DNA of 64,000 nt from Ypsolopha sequella (GCA_934047225.1 OW204011.1:16380339-16444338), one strand, 5' to 3'; shown: positions 50,094-60,900, numbered from the stretch's first letter. Numbers and translations: made by a program. Notes: a model not told the origin generated them from the letters alone.

Positions 50094-52842
50094 TTACATC
50101 TTTTCAAGTCCTGACCAATAATATTGTCTTTTTATATTATTTACCATTCTACGTATACCGGCGTGGCCACTAGTCGGTAACAAATGGTAGTCATTTAATA
50201 TTATTGTTTTTTCGTCATTATCATTTATTACTTTTCTATTTCTTAAAATATTAATACGTGGTGGTCCGGACCACAGATTTCTACTTTTTATTTCTTCACA
50301 CAAATTCTTTATAAACGATGTATTATCATCCGTTTTTACTATGCATATCTCTTCTATATTCATATCTTTACAAAAAGAACTCAACATATTCGTAAATACG
50401 ACTCGCGTGAAATACGACATATAGTCAAGGTTAATGTAAAGCATTTTTTCATTCTCAATAAATGCAAAACAGTCTTTTTCTTTATTTATTTTATTTTTCA
50501 GTCTCAAGTCATTTAATTTATATCCTTCTATAAACTTCATCTCTACTGAATCACTAGGAATTCTCAATATTTCGGAAATTCTTGGTTGCGCAGGCCTTGA
50601 ATTATCCATTGAAATATTAGGAATACCATTACAATTATTACTATTATCTTTTCCTTGCATTTTCTTTTTCTGTGCTCTAGTCATAACTAATATATTCTCA
50701 TGTAAATCCTTAAGTTCATCCGAAGTGATGGTCACCCTACTCAACGCATCTGCGACGACGTTATCACTTCCCTTTATGTAAACAACTTTATAATCGTATT
50801 CTTCCAATTGTAATCTGAATTTTATTAATCTGCTTGACGGGTCATTCATTCCAAATAAGTAAATAAGCGGTTTATGATCCGTCATTATAGTGAACTTTTT
50901 GCCAAATAAATAAGGTTTAAAATGTTTGACACTCCATACAATTGCTAATAACTCTTTTTGAATTGTTGGGTAATTTAATTCCGCTTTGTTTAATGGACGA
51001 CTTGCATAAGCTATTGGCCTTAAATCTTTATTCATCAAAACACTTCCAACTGAAACTGATGACGCATCAGTTTGTAATATAAACTCGTTCGCGTCTGAGA
51101 AATCAGGGTACTGCAAGATTGGAGGAGAAACCAAAGCTTGCTTTAAATATTCGAAAGCATTTTTGCATTCATCAGACCAAATAAAATCTTGATTTTTTCT
51201 GCAAAGCTTATTTAAGGGTAAGGTAATTTTTGAAAATGATGGTATAAATTTTCTATAATAGTTACAAAATGCAACAAAACGACGAACTTCATCAGAATTT
51301 TTTGGTTCTGGATAATTTTGTAATACTCTTATTTTTTCGGGATCTGGTGATACGCCATCTGCTGAAACTATATGGCCTAAGTACAAAAGTTCTTTTTTTA
51401 GAAATTCGCATTTCTGGGGGTTAACTTTCAAATTTACCTTTCTAAGCCGTTCAAAAATATCAATTAAATTCCTATTATGGGTTTCAAAATTTCGTCCAAA
51501 AATCACTATGTCATCCATGTAAACAAATGCTTTTTCATAAGTTAGTCCTGACAATGCAATAGACATAATACGGCTGAACGCACTAGGACTTATCTTGAGT
51601 CCCATCGGGAGACGCTTCATTTGGTATTGTCCCGTGTTTGTTGTGAAGGCTGTAACTTTTCTACTCTCCTGATTTAAATTTGCCTGATAGTACGATTGTT
51701 GTAAATCTAAATGACTAAACAAAATAGCACCAGATAAAGAATCCAGAATTTCCGTGATATTCGGCAAAGGAAATTTATCGTCTTCAATAATATTATTGAT
51801 TTTCCTATAATCTATGACTAGTCTCCATTTTTTCTCACCATCCGACTTTTTTGGTACTAAAAGTACAGGGCTATTCCAATCACTATTTGTTTCTTCGATA
51901 ATGTCCTCATCTAACATTTTGTCTATTTGTCGTTTTATCTCTGGCTGTAACGAATGTGGTAGTCGATAAGGTTTGGTATAGACAGGTTTCGTATTTGGAT
52001 TAATGTTGATACTCTGTTCCATAAGGGATGTGGTACCTAATTTGTCACCATCTAAATAAAAAATGTCTGCATACTTTACACAAATACACTCTATTTGTTT
52101 TCTTTCGTTTGAAGATAAATGATCTAATTTTAAAGTGTCTAATAATTTTTTAACTCTTTGTACTGATTTATCGTTTTTAGTAAAACTACAAATATTGTAA
52201 TCTTCTGCTGAAAGTAGTTCCGGTTCAAAAAGTAATAATTTATGCTCTTTATCGCTGATATTCAAAATCCGTACTGGTATTCTATTATCCTTGGGTTTTA
52301 CTAGGCTACCTGCTAAAAATATATTGTCACAAATTTGTTTTGAAACTAAAATATAGTCATTTTCAGAATTTACAGAAGAGTTTACTTTTACATAATGAAT
52401 TGATTCGCTTCTAGCTGGTAAAGATAAATAAATTCTACTGTCATCACTTCTTTTTATCTGTACTTGCGTCTTAAATTGTAAACCTGCTTCATTATTTTGT
52501 AAAGTAAGCAAATTTGTTTGCAAGTTTATATTTGCACAATGATTTCTCAAGAAATCTAATCCGATGATGCCGTCAGCATGGCATGGAATATAATCCAATA
52601 CATGGAACTCATGACAAAACAATACGTTATTGTTATGTTTTAAATGTATTAATGCAGTGCTGTTAGAGCAAATTCGACCTCCGATACCTTTTATAGAGGT
52701 GTTAATTTCATGTAATGTTACGTTCGTGGGAACCTTATTCTTTAACAAAATACTTAAGGTCGCGCCAGTATCGAGGATGAAAGTACATTCTTGTTTTCCT
52801 ACGCTGAAAATTACATAATCTAGTCCATCACATGTTAATATT
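50094..52842 (-). CDS. pol: Gypsy Pol: protease, RT, RNase H, start of integrase
   Basis: The frame is open through the gag end, so a -1 shift at the T6 run (about 52849-52854, GAA-TTT-TTT-CGT) is expected; the ATG at 52748 is internal. The protease site FILDTGATLS lies upstream of that ATG. Counting from the ATG: protease remainder to about 80, RT about 270-450 with VIDYRKINN and YMDD near 409, RNase H about 555-670 with QTDASSVSVGS and TDHKPLIYL, and the integrase zinc finger beginning HLLPTSGHAGIRRM near 855. It stops early (GLEKM-stop) because of a missing base. The residues normally following are encoded in the next frame. Confidence 0.9.
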
Positions 52843-54042
52843 TTATGAACGAAAAAATTCTGACAAATCCTTTTTCTGTTGTTCCGGTAATGGTACCGTC
52901 AAGTTCACAGAGGGGGTGGGTTCCGTCGTATACATGCTATGATTTTTACCTCTTAAATCACCTCTTAATCCACGATATCCACGATATCCACCACGCCATC
53001 CACGATGACCTCTGAACTCTGAACGATTTCCTCCCCTATAATTGTTATTGTTGTAATAATTTTGGTTGTTTCCTCGTGTGTTAAAATTATGCCTACCCCT
53101 ATCATTACTTCTATAATAATTTCGACCACGAAAATATCGATTGCCTCGGAAATTAGGATAGAACCTACCTCTCATATTCATTAACGTTCCATCATTGGCT
53201 GGTTGTGAAGTTTCTTCGTCAATTGCCGCCTGAATCGCCTCTCGTAACTCGGTGTAGTTTCTAGCGGTAATAATTGTACTGAGGCGCCTATTGCGCAGCC
53301 CATCCGAAAATTTCTTTATAGCTAAACTTTCGTTTATAGGTTTTAACACTCCACATGCGTTTTGATTGTTTCCAGCTTGTGTTATTGTTAGATTTGTGAA
53401 TAGTTCTTCGATCTTTTTGCCGAAGTCAAAAATAGTCATATCATTTTGTTTAATCGAATTTAATTGTATTAATAAAGAATTTGCTGATTTCTTGGGTACA
53501 AGAAATTTTTTTATATCCTCAATTAAGGTTTCTACAGAGTCATAGTTTTGGTTTAATTTTAACTTTGAGTTTTTATCCAACCTGGTTTTCAAAACAAAAG
53601 AAATCAACAATTTCTTATTTTTATCATCTGTCAAGATGCTATCTAGCATTTCTATTCCTTCTATAATTCTATCTATCGTTTCCTCTTTTCCGTCTAAAAT
53701 TGGAATTAGGGCGCTAGCCTCTCTAATATCAAATTTTTCCGCCATTTGTACTTGCTTTTGGTCAATTTTACTACAAAAAATTTGTATTTGTTTGTATATA
53801 TTATCTATTTCAGTATACAATTCTTCAATAACTAAAATATCGGATTTTTTAATTTGTTCTTTTTCAATCTGTTCGTTAATTAATGCAGCACAGGAAATAT
53901 ATTTTTCGTAAATTGAATTTGCTTCGTCAAGTTTTGAAAGTAATGTCTTACTAGTTCTTTTTGGTATACTTAATTTGAACAAATTCTCTTTAAAAAATTT
54001 AAATTTACTTAATATTAATGTTAGTTGATCGGTCATAATCAA
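52843..54042 (-). CDS. gag: Gypsy Gag, Arg-Gly-rich C-terminus
   Basis: 399 codons. The N-terminal 100 residues are helical with a probable coiled coil (about 35-100). About 105-280 is a capsid-like region (ALIPILDGKEETIDRIIEG, FDFGKKIEELFTNLT, KFSDGLRNRR). 291-366 is rich in RG, FRG, NYY and NNN (GRFYPNFRGNRYFRGRNYY), presumably the RNA-binding part in place of a CCHC knuckle, which is absent. The last residues SEFFRS overlap the pol frame. It starts at ATG 54042; the next Met is at codon 3. Confidence 0.88.
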   Translation of the reverse strand: MIMTDQLTLILSKFKFFKENLFKLSIPKRTSKTLLSKLDEANSIYEKYISCAALINEQIEKEQIKKSDILVIEELYTEIDNIYKQIQIFCSKIDQKQVQMAEKFDIREASALIPILDGKEETIDRIIEGIEMLDSILTDDKNKKLLISFVLKTRLDKNSKLKLNQNYDSVETLIEDIKKFLVPKKSANSLLIQLNSIKQNDMTIFDFGKKIEELFTNLTITQAGNNQNACGVLKPINESLAIKKFSDGLRNRRLSTIITARNYTELREAIQAAIDEETSQPANDGTLMNMRGRFYPNFRGNRYFRGRNYYRSNDRGRHNFNTRGNNQNYYNNNNYRGGNRSEFRGHRGWRGGYRGYRGLRGDLRGKNHSMYTTEPTPSVNLTVPLPEQQKKDLSEFFRS

Positions 54043-54178
54043 TTAACAAAACATAGCAAACCATTTCACAAAAAAAAAAACTGATTTCACATAATACTTT
54101 TATAACATAATACTTAAATGGCAACTTAATTTAATTACCTTCTAGAATGTCTAACAGCCGCTTTCACTCACACTTACG

Positions 54179-54469
54179 CTAAACATTTTCCGTCTTCTCC
54201 ATCTTTTGCATAGTCTCACGACGACGATGTAAAGACCTCCGCATTCCATGATGATTTATTTCACGCCTTATCCATTGTGTATGACATCTTCTGTACAAAA
54301 GCGAAAGGCCAACACAACATCCGCAGCAAATACACAGCATGATTACTGCCACGCATATAGTAGTTACACCGATATGCATTTGCATCTGATCCGTCGAAGC
54401 CCCATTAGATCCGCCTGGCCCAGCGTTTTGGGCAATAATAACTTCTTCTTTTGATTGGGGTTTTCCCAT
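54179..54469 (-). CDS. Small membrane protein ORF upstream of gag
   Basis: 96 codons, ATG in a good context (TTAAAATGGG). MGKPQSK fits an N-myristoylation signal (Gly2, Ser6). Residues 33-59 form a hydrophobic segment rich in cysteine (CICCGCC at 46-52), followed by a strongly basic tail (YRRCHTQWIRRE, then RRSLHRRRE). This predicts a membrane-anchored protein with a basic cytoplasmic part and possible palmitoylation. It lies between the primer site and gag, in the same orientation, so it is part of the retroelement. I believe similar small ORFs exist in some insect gypsy elements but cannot name a family. Function unknown. Confidence 0.65.
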   Translation of the reverse strand: MGKPQSKEEVIIAQNAGPGGSNGASTDQMQMHIGVTTICVAVIMLCICCGCCVGLSLLYRRCHTQWIRREINHHGMRRSLHRRRETMQKMEKTENV

Positions 54470-54567
54470 TTTAACGACAACTGAATATTTAACTGTTCAC
54501 TTAATGTCCAATCACACGTAAGTCAGTATCGCGTCGCGGTGTTTTTTAGTAGCGTTTATCACGTGTC

Positions 54568-54584
54568 ACATGTCACGGTCGCCA
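54568..54584 (-). other. Primer-binding site, tRNA-Arg type
   Basis: Directly inside the 5' LTR the minus strand reads TGGCGACCGTGACATG. TGGCGACCGTGACA is complementary to the 3' end of insect tRNA-Arg (TGTCACGGTCG plus CCA), by recall of the tRNA. Confidence 0.8.
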
Positions 54585-54703
54585 TGTCGAGTAGGCGGTT
54601 AAATGAGACGAGTGGTAGGTTTGAAGGTGGTTTATTGACTGCTCGCGAGCACGGAAAAATAATGAATATAAAGACATGCACATATCTATTGACACACACT
54701 ACA
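54585..54703 (-). repeat. Gypsy 5' LTR (119 bp)
   Basis: Identical to 48910-49027 except one extra A (GGAAAAATAATG versus GGAAAATAATG). Confidence 0.93.
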
Positions 54704-54744
54704 GATGGATGGATAGATAAAATGAATATGTGGACAAAGTGTAC

Positions 54745-54905
54745 AGTAGATTCTGAAGGCTTTAATTTTAGTTTTAGTGCTGTCAAAACATACAATTTTC
54801 TAGAGTAATTTGAGTTCTGTTCCTAACAGTTAAAGTCAATCTTCCAATAAAGAAAATTTCGTTTTAATAGCACTAAAACTAAAATTACGGCTTCCAAATC
54901 TGCTT
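54745..54905. mobile_element. Small TIR element (MITE), family M1 copy 2
   Basis: AGTAGATTCTGAAGGCTTTA ... AAATTACGGCTTCCAAATCT. About 160 bp with inverted ends (TTTTAGTTTTAGTGCTGTCA and TAGCACTAAAACTAAAATTA). Matches 143-304 and 60933-61091. Confidence 0.85.
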
Positions 54906-54911
54906 CACTAT

Positions 54912-55018
54912 TTAATACGTGCGACGCGACTTAATTGAATCACAAGTGCGATGAGCGTGACTTACTGGGTTACGCTCCTCGCACTTGTGATTCAACTAAG
55001 TCGCGTCGCGCGCGATTA
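54912..55018. mobile_element. 107-bp hairpin MITE M2
   Basis: Arms of about 49 bp (GCGACGCGACTTAATTGAAT, CACAAGTGCGATGAGCGTGA and inverse CACGCTCCTCGCACTTGTGA-like) with an 8-10-nt loop. The right arm alone also occurs at 39700-39765. Confidence 0.8.
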
Positions 55019-55380
55019 AACATTATATTACGGGTGCTGATCTTACATGGTTCGACTTTAATAATTGTTTTAAACGAATTAATTATTGTTTTAAAATTTC
55101 ACACAGAACAGTAATACCCTGCGACATAAAGGATAAAATTTGTAACTGTATTGGGTGTTGTGGAACTTTCTAGAACTTCGGTCCGCCATTTTGAATTGTT
55201 TTAAGAACCAAAATAATGGGTTTGAACTCAATAGGACCTTGATTTGTCCCCAAACAGGGTGTGTCATGTCAATATTTACTAGAACCTTACTATACTGATC
55301 ACACTGGACTTTAGAAACATTTGCAGATTTGTAAGTGTTCTCTTTTAACCTACCTACAGAAGATGAAGGCACTTGTAACT
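55019..55380. other. Intergenic, no gene recognised
   Basis: No supported coding sequence. Confidence 0.4.
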
Positions 55381-55522
55381 AACAGTCTGTAAAATATAGC
55401 TTGAGCCCTGTGACAGCAGGACACCGCTATACAATTTGTTTTTCTTGCTCTTTTTCTCATGCTCAAATATGTACAGCACTGACAGCTTTCATAGGGCTCA
55501 AGCTATATTTTACGGACTGTAA
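55381..55522. mobile_element. 142-bp MITE with about 35-bp TIRs
   Basis: ACAGTCTGTAAAATATAGCT, TGAGCCCTGTGA at the left and TCATAGGGCTCAAGCTATAT, TTTACGGACTGT at the right are inverse with about two mismatches. AT-rich loop, no coding. Confidence 0.8.
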
Positions 55523-55647
55523 AGGTAGATACTTTTTTAAATTGACAACGAGCTAAAACTTTTCACTAATATAATTAACAGGAAATGTTGTTTCTTTGTA
55601 AGTTTAAAGGGCTAATATTACTTTTTACGTTTGCAACGGTTGACAAC

Positions 55648-55745
55648 TGTCATTTTTGGCATCTATCACTTTTGACATTTGATACTTTTGACATTTGTCA
55701 ATTTTGACATTATGTCACTTTTGACATAATGTCACTTTTGACGTC
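55648..55745. repeat. TGTCACTTTTGACAT-type short tandem repeat
   Basis: CACTTTTGACAT or close variants recur every 15-18 bp (TTTGACA at 55671, 55687, 55702, 55720, 55737). The unit is itself nearly palindromic (TGTCA ... TGACA). Confidence 0.75.
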
Positions 55746-56958
55746 AGTCATAAGTAAAAAAAATACTAAAGACAAAAAAAAAACCGGGGGGTTTACCCTG
55801 AAGTACTTTCATACCAATAAACATAAAAATACTGAGTTAGTAATACATACTGTTTTGTAAGTAAAATTAATACTACTGTGTTAGTAACAATTTATAATAA
55901 ATTAAAGTTTATTTGTTGCGTGTGACGTGAAGGCCACCGGAATGCAATAAAAAAGGGCAATCTACCCTGCCAGCTATCATCGCCAGGACGATGTTGGGGC
56001 TGGCGCGCACCCTGCGCACCAGGGACGCGCATCTTATAAATTCACTAAGCCACCTGACTACTATTGCCAGTGTCCGGCTTCCTCAAAGTCATTTTAACAC
56101 GCATGTATATTATTATTATGTCAACGTTTATTTTGCCCGAATTGGTCAAAACAATTGAACTCGGCAAGTGGCGATAGCCACAGGGACTAGATCAGCCGTA
56201 CCAATGTAAAGAAACCTCAAACAAGAAAATTTTACAAAAGCAAAACTTTGGCGCCTCTTTGTAAGTTAGAAAGGTATGACCTTGAGAATATTTGCTAGAA
56301 TCAAACGAGCTCCAAACGAAGTTTCGTTTGAAAGTAAATTCAATAAAAATTGTTTTGATCTTAAAAACGTCTAACAAATAAATACATTAATTGGATCCAA
56401 ATACATTAATTGGATCCAAATATAGCTGAAATTTTTTGAGAGCTACTCGCATTGGAATAACATAGTGTTACTTATAATTTTATTTTATAAATACAATAAA
56501 TGGATACATTTCATTATATAAGTATATTGTTCCGTTTGTATATCGTTTTGATATCTCTCTACGCGATATACTCGCTACGCTCGTGTTTTAAATCGTCCTC
56601 GTAATTTATTCCTTTGCGCCCTTGTAGCCCCTTGTAGCGCCTATAAAGTAGCTATCATAAACGATGGATGTCGCTATAAAAACATATAATCTTTTACATA
56701 CAATATTGTTGTTTTATTCGACATATATTTATTTTCACATTACCTTAGGCTGATTTCGTATCATATCATCGGGCCAAAAAAATATTAAATTTAATAGTAA
56801 TAATGTTTACATTTAAACGAACATTTGTAGCCAATATGTAGTAATATATTGGCTACAAAATAATTGTAGCCAATAGTAAGTAATTTGATATTATGAATCA
56901 TTTACTGAAATAAAGTTCATAGACGATTGAAGCGTTTATACACGATAGTTTTTTGCTT
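55746..56958. other. Intergenic with small duplications, no gene recognised
   Basis: Contains an exact 19-bp tandem duplication (AAATACATTAATTGGATCC at 56380 and 56399) and a short inverted motif TTGTAGCCAATA / TATTGGCTACAA at 56825-56865. 55965-56035 is GC-rich. No credible gene. Confidence 0.45.
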
Positions 56959-57196
56959 AAATAAGGTCTTTCAATTTAAATTGAAAGTAATTTAGGAGGT
57001 GATTCAGTATCGTTAATACATCACATTGCACTACAAAGCACTTTTTTTGCAACTTTTTTTTCACTTCTCAGTACAAAGTGGTCCGATCAGCTGACTCAGT
57101 TTGTATGGACAAGTGAAGAAAAAGTTCGCGCAAATGTATTAACGATACTGAATCACCTCCTAAATTACTTCCAATTTAAATTGAAAGACCTTATTT
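56959..57196. mobile_element. 238-bp MITE with 62-bp TIRs
   Basis: Left arm 56959-57020 and right arm 57135-57196 are nearly exact inverses: AAATAAGGTCTTTCAATTTA, GGAGGTGATTCAGTATCGTT. Each arm includes the smaller palindrome CAATTTAAATTG. No coding. Confidence 0.85.
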
Positions 57197-57202
57197 GATG
57201 AA

Positions 57203-57615
57203 AATAACAACGAAAAACATTTAAAAAATGCAAAAGTTTGGTTATTTTCTTTACTCTTTACACGTAAAGAAAAAGGCAGAGACAAAGGCAAACGCTCGGT
57301 GCGCCCTTAACACTTTGGTAAACCACTAAAGGGTGTGTATGTTTTAAACGGCCTCGCACGTTGCAGCTCTGTAAATCCATACCAAAGACCCGTATAAACG
57401 GGTAATACCGTCAAAGTCGACAATGTCCTACCGCCCCATTGTTTGTGAACTGAGCACAGCTTTCAAAGTGTTAATGCTAGAACGAGAGCCTTGTATCATT
57501 CTCCGACCTTAGCTTTAAGGCGCTCTTATCCCAGAAGAGTGACTCTCTGTCTTTTTCTTTACGTGTAAGGAGTAAAGAAAATAACCACTTTTTTGTACTT
57601 TTTCGTTGTTTTTAT
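57203..57615. mobile_element. About 410-bp element with about 75-bp TIRs
   Basis: AACAACGAAAAA ... GGTTATTTTCTTTACTCTTT, ACACGTAAAGAAAAAGGCAG at the left is inverse to CTGTCTTTTTCTTTACGTGT, AAGGAGTAAAGAAAATAACC ... TTTTTCGTTGTT at the right. The inner 45 bp are best conserved. It directly follows the preceding MITE. Confidence 0.75.
57476..57531. repeat. Repeat block also at 57931-57999
   Basis: CTAGAACGAGAGCCTTGTAT, CATTCTCCGACCTTAGCTTT, then TAAGGCGCTCTTATCCC. The first part recurs directly at 57950-57990, while the last 17 bases recur inverted at 57931-57947. One copy was therefore rearranged. Confidence 0.7.
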
Positions 57616-59054
57616 CGGTTTTTAAATTGTTTAAAAATAAGGGATATGTTCATTATAACCCACTTACGTGGTCGACCTAGAAAGTTTAAAGAGCAATATT
57701 ACCAGATATGTTTCGTTAATAAAAGAGTGGAATTATGGAAATGGCATGATTTGAAAGGTCTTATTACATGCTGTGTTCGTGAATAATTTCTATCGAGCAA
57801 AGTTTATCTGATCGTGTAACGCATGCGTGGAAGACCTAGATAAAGATTCGAACTATATTGCGTATTTTTTTTTTTTGGAAGTTTTAGGCGATAATTGAAA
57901 GTTCTATTTGACTTTGAAATTACTGATTTTGGGATAAGAGCGCCTTAACGCTAGAACGAGAGCGTTGTATCATTCTCCGGCCTTAGCTTGAAGGGGCTCC
58001 ACAATGCTAAACATCAGTTTTGTATTGGATTCAGTTCCATCAATGTAGATGGTAAAATTTTGAAAAAAATTATGACTTGTTTTGAGACTCAAGGCAATTA
58101 TTAATTACACCTTAAAAATAAACATACTTTCAATCTTGTATTAATTATATTTCTTTTAAAAAAAACATGAATTTCACGAAAAAAGCGATTCAGTTTCCAT
58201 GTTTCAAAACCGATTTAAACGAAACCAATACACGCAGGTACTTATGAGAAAAAAACATCTTTATTACATAAAGAAATTAAAGTTAATGTCATAATGTAGC
58301 CATGATTTCAAAATAACTGAAGTTTTGCGTGCGCGGCATCTGATTAGAGCAGGATAGATTGTTAAAAAATAAACGCGTTAGAGCAGGACTGAATTTTAGC
58401 AGCGGCTTTACAATTATAACCCGTAAACTAACTGTCATAAAGTTGAAAATCGCGTGCGACAAAATGCGCCCGAAACGATTCAGAACGAGTTTAATTTTAA
58501 GATTAAAGTCGACTAAAATTACAATATTGCATTTAAGTCATTTTTGAACTTACATTGGTTAATAAACAAGATTTTCATATTGATAGTAAAATATGACACA
58601 TAAAAATCAAATGGATTAAACACAAAATCAAAAAAACACTCAAAAGAGACTATTTTCAAAAATAAAATCTATCGAGCGAAAGTTTTCCAATTAGGTAACG
58701 CTACTTACAACGTAAAGATAAAGGTTTGAAAAAACATATAAATATGTCGCAGACCCAACTAACGCCGTCTATCGAGCCTAGTCGGAAACGTCAAGTAGTT
58801 TACTTGGGTATGGTCGATACAGCGATGGCAACACTAGTTTCCGGTTGTCTGACGTTTTGACGTTTCGTTTGTCGGTGGAGTGCTGTCCGTCATCATTCTG
58901 TTGGAGAATGCCGAGACGAACGGTCATTGCTTTGAGGGTGCGTCGCTGTATCGAACTTACCGCGTTTCTCGACTAAGTAATCCGAATCTATCCGTCTGAT
59001 CGTTGGTTGTTTCCTGTTAATTTGTTTGCAACAGTGAAAATAGACGTCTGTATA
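57616..59054. other. Intergenic; CpG-richer patch at about 58740-59000
   Basis: No gene supported. 57785-57850 and 58665-58735 share TCTATCGAGC-AAAGTTT and AACGC...AGATAAAG blocks. 58740-59000 (GACGTTTTGACGTTTCGTTT, AATGCCGAGACGAACGGTCA) has more CpG than its surroundings and could be a promoter or 5' exon of a gene outside the window, but no start, splice site or frame supports this. Confidence 0.4.
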
Positions 59055-59636
59055 GTGCGCGCCAATCTTTTAGTCGCCTCTGATTGAGTTACGAGTGCAA
59101 GCTTGCGCAGATACAGTCAAGGAAACAATAATATGAACGGTTGACTATTAAATGTTTACTATAAGTGGGAAGGTACTTGTTGTACTCCTACCTATTTAAT
59201 ATATATTAGTATTTTAGTGCAATCTTAACTGTTTAATTAAAACAAATTAATATAAACACCATTTTCCTACATTGTCACCTTAAAACGCTATAACGACCGT
59301 GAGGCATAACAACAACAATAAACTTTAACAAACTAAATCAACAAAACAACAAATAAAGGCAACACAAACAGATTCAACGATTAACTTAACGAATCATAGA
59401 ATTTTTTCCACGAACGTACTTTTCATGCAACGCGCGCGTGTGTAGTGTACGGACGTAGCACTAATACTAACGCATAGTGTTGACGCCTGCCGAACGGCGA
59501 GCGGGGGGTGGGGTGCGGCATGCAGGCGGGTGTGCTCCGCGCCCTCGCTCCTGTAACGTCCCTCTGACACCGTAAAACGGCTAATGCGTCGATTCTTGGG
59601 GCTAGCTTCAGAGGCGACTAAAAGATTGGCACGCAC
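59055..59636. repeat. 582-bp segment between 29-bp inverted repeats
   Basis: 59055-59083 (GTGCGCGCCAATCTTTTAGT, CGCCTCTGA) is inverse to 59608-59636 with one mismatch. The interior is AT-rich on the left and GC-rich on the right (GGCGAGCGGGGGGTGGGGTG at 59495). A non-autonomous DNA element is possible; no coding. Confidence 0.6.
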
Positions 59637-60039
59637 TGTACTAAACAACCAACCTATTATTTTGAGGTTGTCGCCATGTCTGACACACCTGACAACGAAC
59701 CCTCCTTCTCACCTTCGTCATATAAGTTTCACATTGATTGCGTCAGTCGTAGATTCAGTACAATCGTTCAAAAACTGTTGAAAAAGGAAGGAGATTGAAT
59801 TTTTGACACATTTGATAGATTGACATCCAGTCATTTCGACTTTGCTCCGGCAAAAGTTTTAACGATGTGAAGAGCGCGTTTGAGCAGCTTACTTATAAAA
59901 TAAAATTCTACGGTTATTGGACATGTTTAAGATGAAATACCGGGTTTAAATAGACTGACAGACTTTAAATGACACCACGTACTCATTTGATTCACTTAAC
60001 AACATTATCTAAGAAAAATAGACACGGTATACAGAAGAA
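59637..60039. other. Intergenic, no gene recognised
   Basis: No supported coding sequence or repeat boundary. Confidence 0.4.
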
Positions 60040-60535
60040 GAATAGAATAGGAGCCGTTTATTTGTCACAAATGAACACAATATAAAAAAAAACACATGAC
60101 AAAACACAATGACCAGTCTAAGACTCGACTTATGGCTGTTTGTAAGAAACGCAGTGATTGCCGCAATCTCGAGTTATGTGCTCTGATCCGTTGAGGAGTT
60201 CTATGCTGATGAAACCAGGATCGAAGGTCAGGTGGAAGAATGTCGATTTTCAAGTAATACCTTGTAATCAGCACCCAGGTACAAAGCGATTAACTCAATT
60301 TCGAGAGGTATGCTGTCATTTTCTGAGGAGTTCCACTGCCTATCTCTGAAGACCTTCATCAGATCATGACCAAACCCAAAATGGGACCTACCTGGAATAA
60401 AACTCTTCCAAACAAAAAAAGAATTATTCAAATCGGTTCAGAAATGACGGAGTTATGGAGTAACAACGCCAAAAAAAAAAAATACAGTCGAATTGAGAAC
60501 CGCCTCCTTTTTGAAGTCGATTAAAAAACCGTCGA
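60040..60535. repeat. Common lepidopteran-type dispersed repeat
   Basis: Ends with AAATCGGTTCAGAAATGACG, GAGTTATGGAGTAACAA, CCGCCTCCTTTTTGAAGTCG, ATTAAAAAACCG. I recall this end block from many moth and butterfly intergenic regions. The preceding part has short open frames without recognisable domains. Class uncertain. Confidence 0.45.
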
Positions 60536-60599
60536 TCTTCCGCCCCTATATTACAAAGATGTAATAAGTGTTGGAATAAGATACGGGATCACTGCAAAA

Positions 60600-60900
60600 T
60601 TTCCGCAATAATTGTAAAATAAAATAAACCGACCAAGTGCGAGTCAGACTCACGTACCTAGAGCTCCGTAACGTGGATGAAAATTTGAATTTTTTTTCAT
60701 TTCTTTTCGTGAATTTCTCAACCGCTATATTTTTCTTGTAATCTTTACGTAAGCTCAAATTACCATGTTTTTTTTTCTTATTTTTCGGTCTATCTGTTTT
60801 GGAGAGGAGGGGAATACATTTTTTTGTAGTTTCTCGAGGATTTCTCGGAATAGATGCAAGTAAATATAGTAGTAATAAAATATATATTTTACAATCAGCT
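60600..60900. repeat. Dispersed repeat R3, copy A
   Basis: ACCGACCAAGTGCGAGTCAG, ACTCACG is a familiar lepidopteran repeat start. TTTTTCGGTCTATCTGTTTT and ATGCAAGTAAATATAGTAGT recur in order at 61186-61280. The M1 MITE at 60933-61091 separates the two copies. Confidence 0.55.

Larger units (their letters stand above)
48906..54707 (-). mobile_element. Ty3/gypsy LTR retrotransposon, frameshifted
   Basis: Runs from 48910 to 54703. The short LTRs (118 bp at 48910-49027, 119 bp at 54585-54703) start TG, end CA and differ only by one A in an A run. The flanking GATG (48906-48909, 54704-54707) fits a 4-bp target duplication but also equals the host tail unit. Order on the minus strand: LTR, tRNA-Arg primer site, a small membrane-protein ORF, gag, pol in the -1 frame, integrase, LTR. 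There is no env. One 1-base frameshift interrupts pol at the integrase zinc finger. The near-identical LTRs mean it inserted recently. Confidence 0.93.

Noticed and set aside
59394..59648. An 84-codon minus-strand frame as a gene
   Set aside because: It lies in the GC-rich part of a segment bounded by inverted repeats; biased composition alone explains the open frame.
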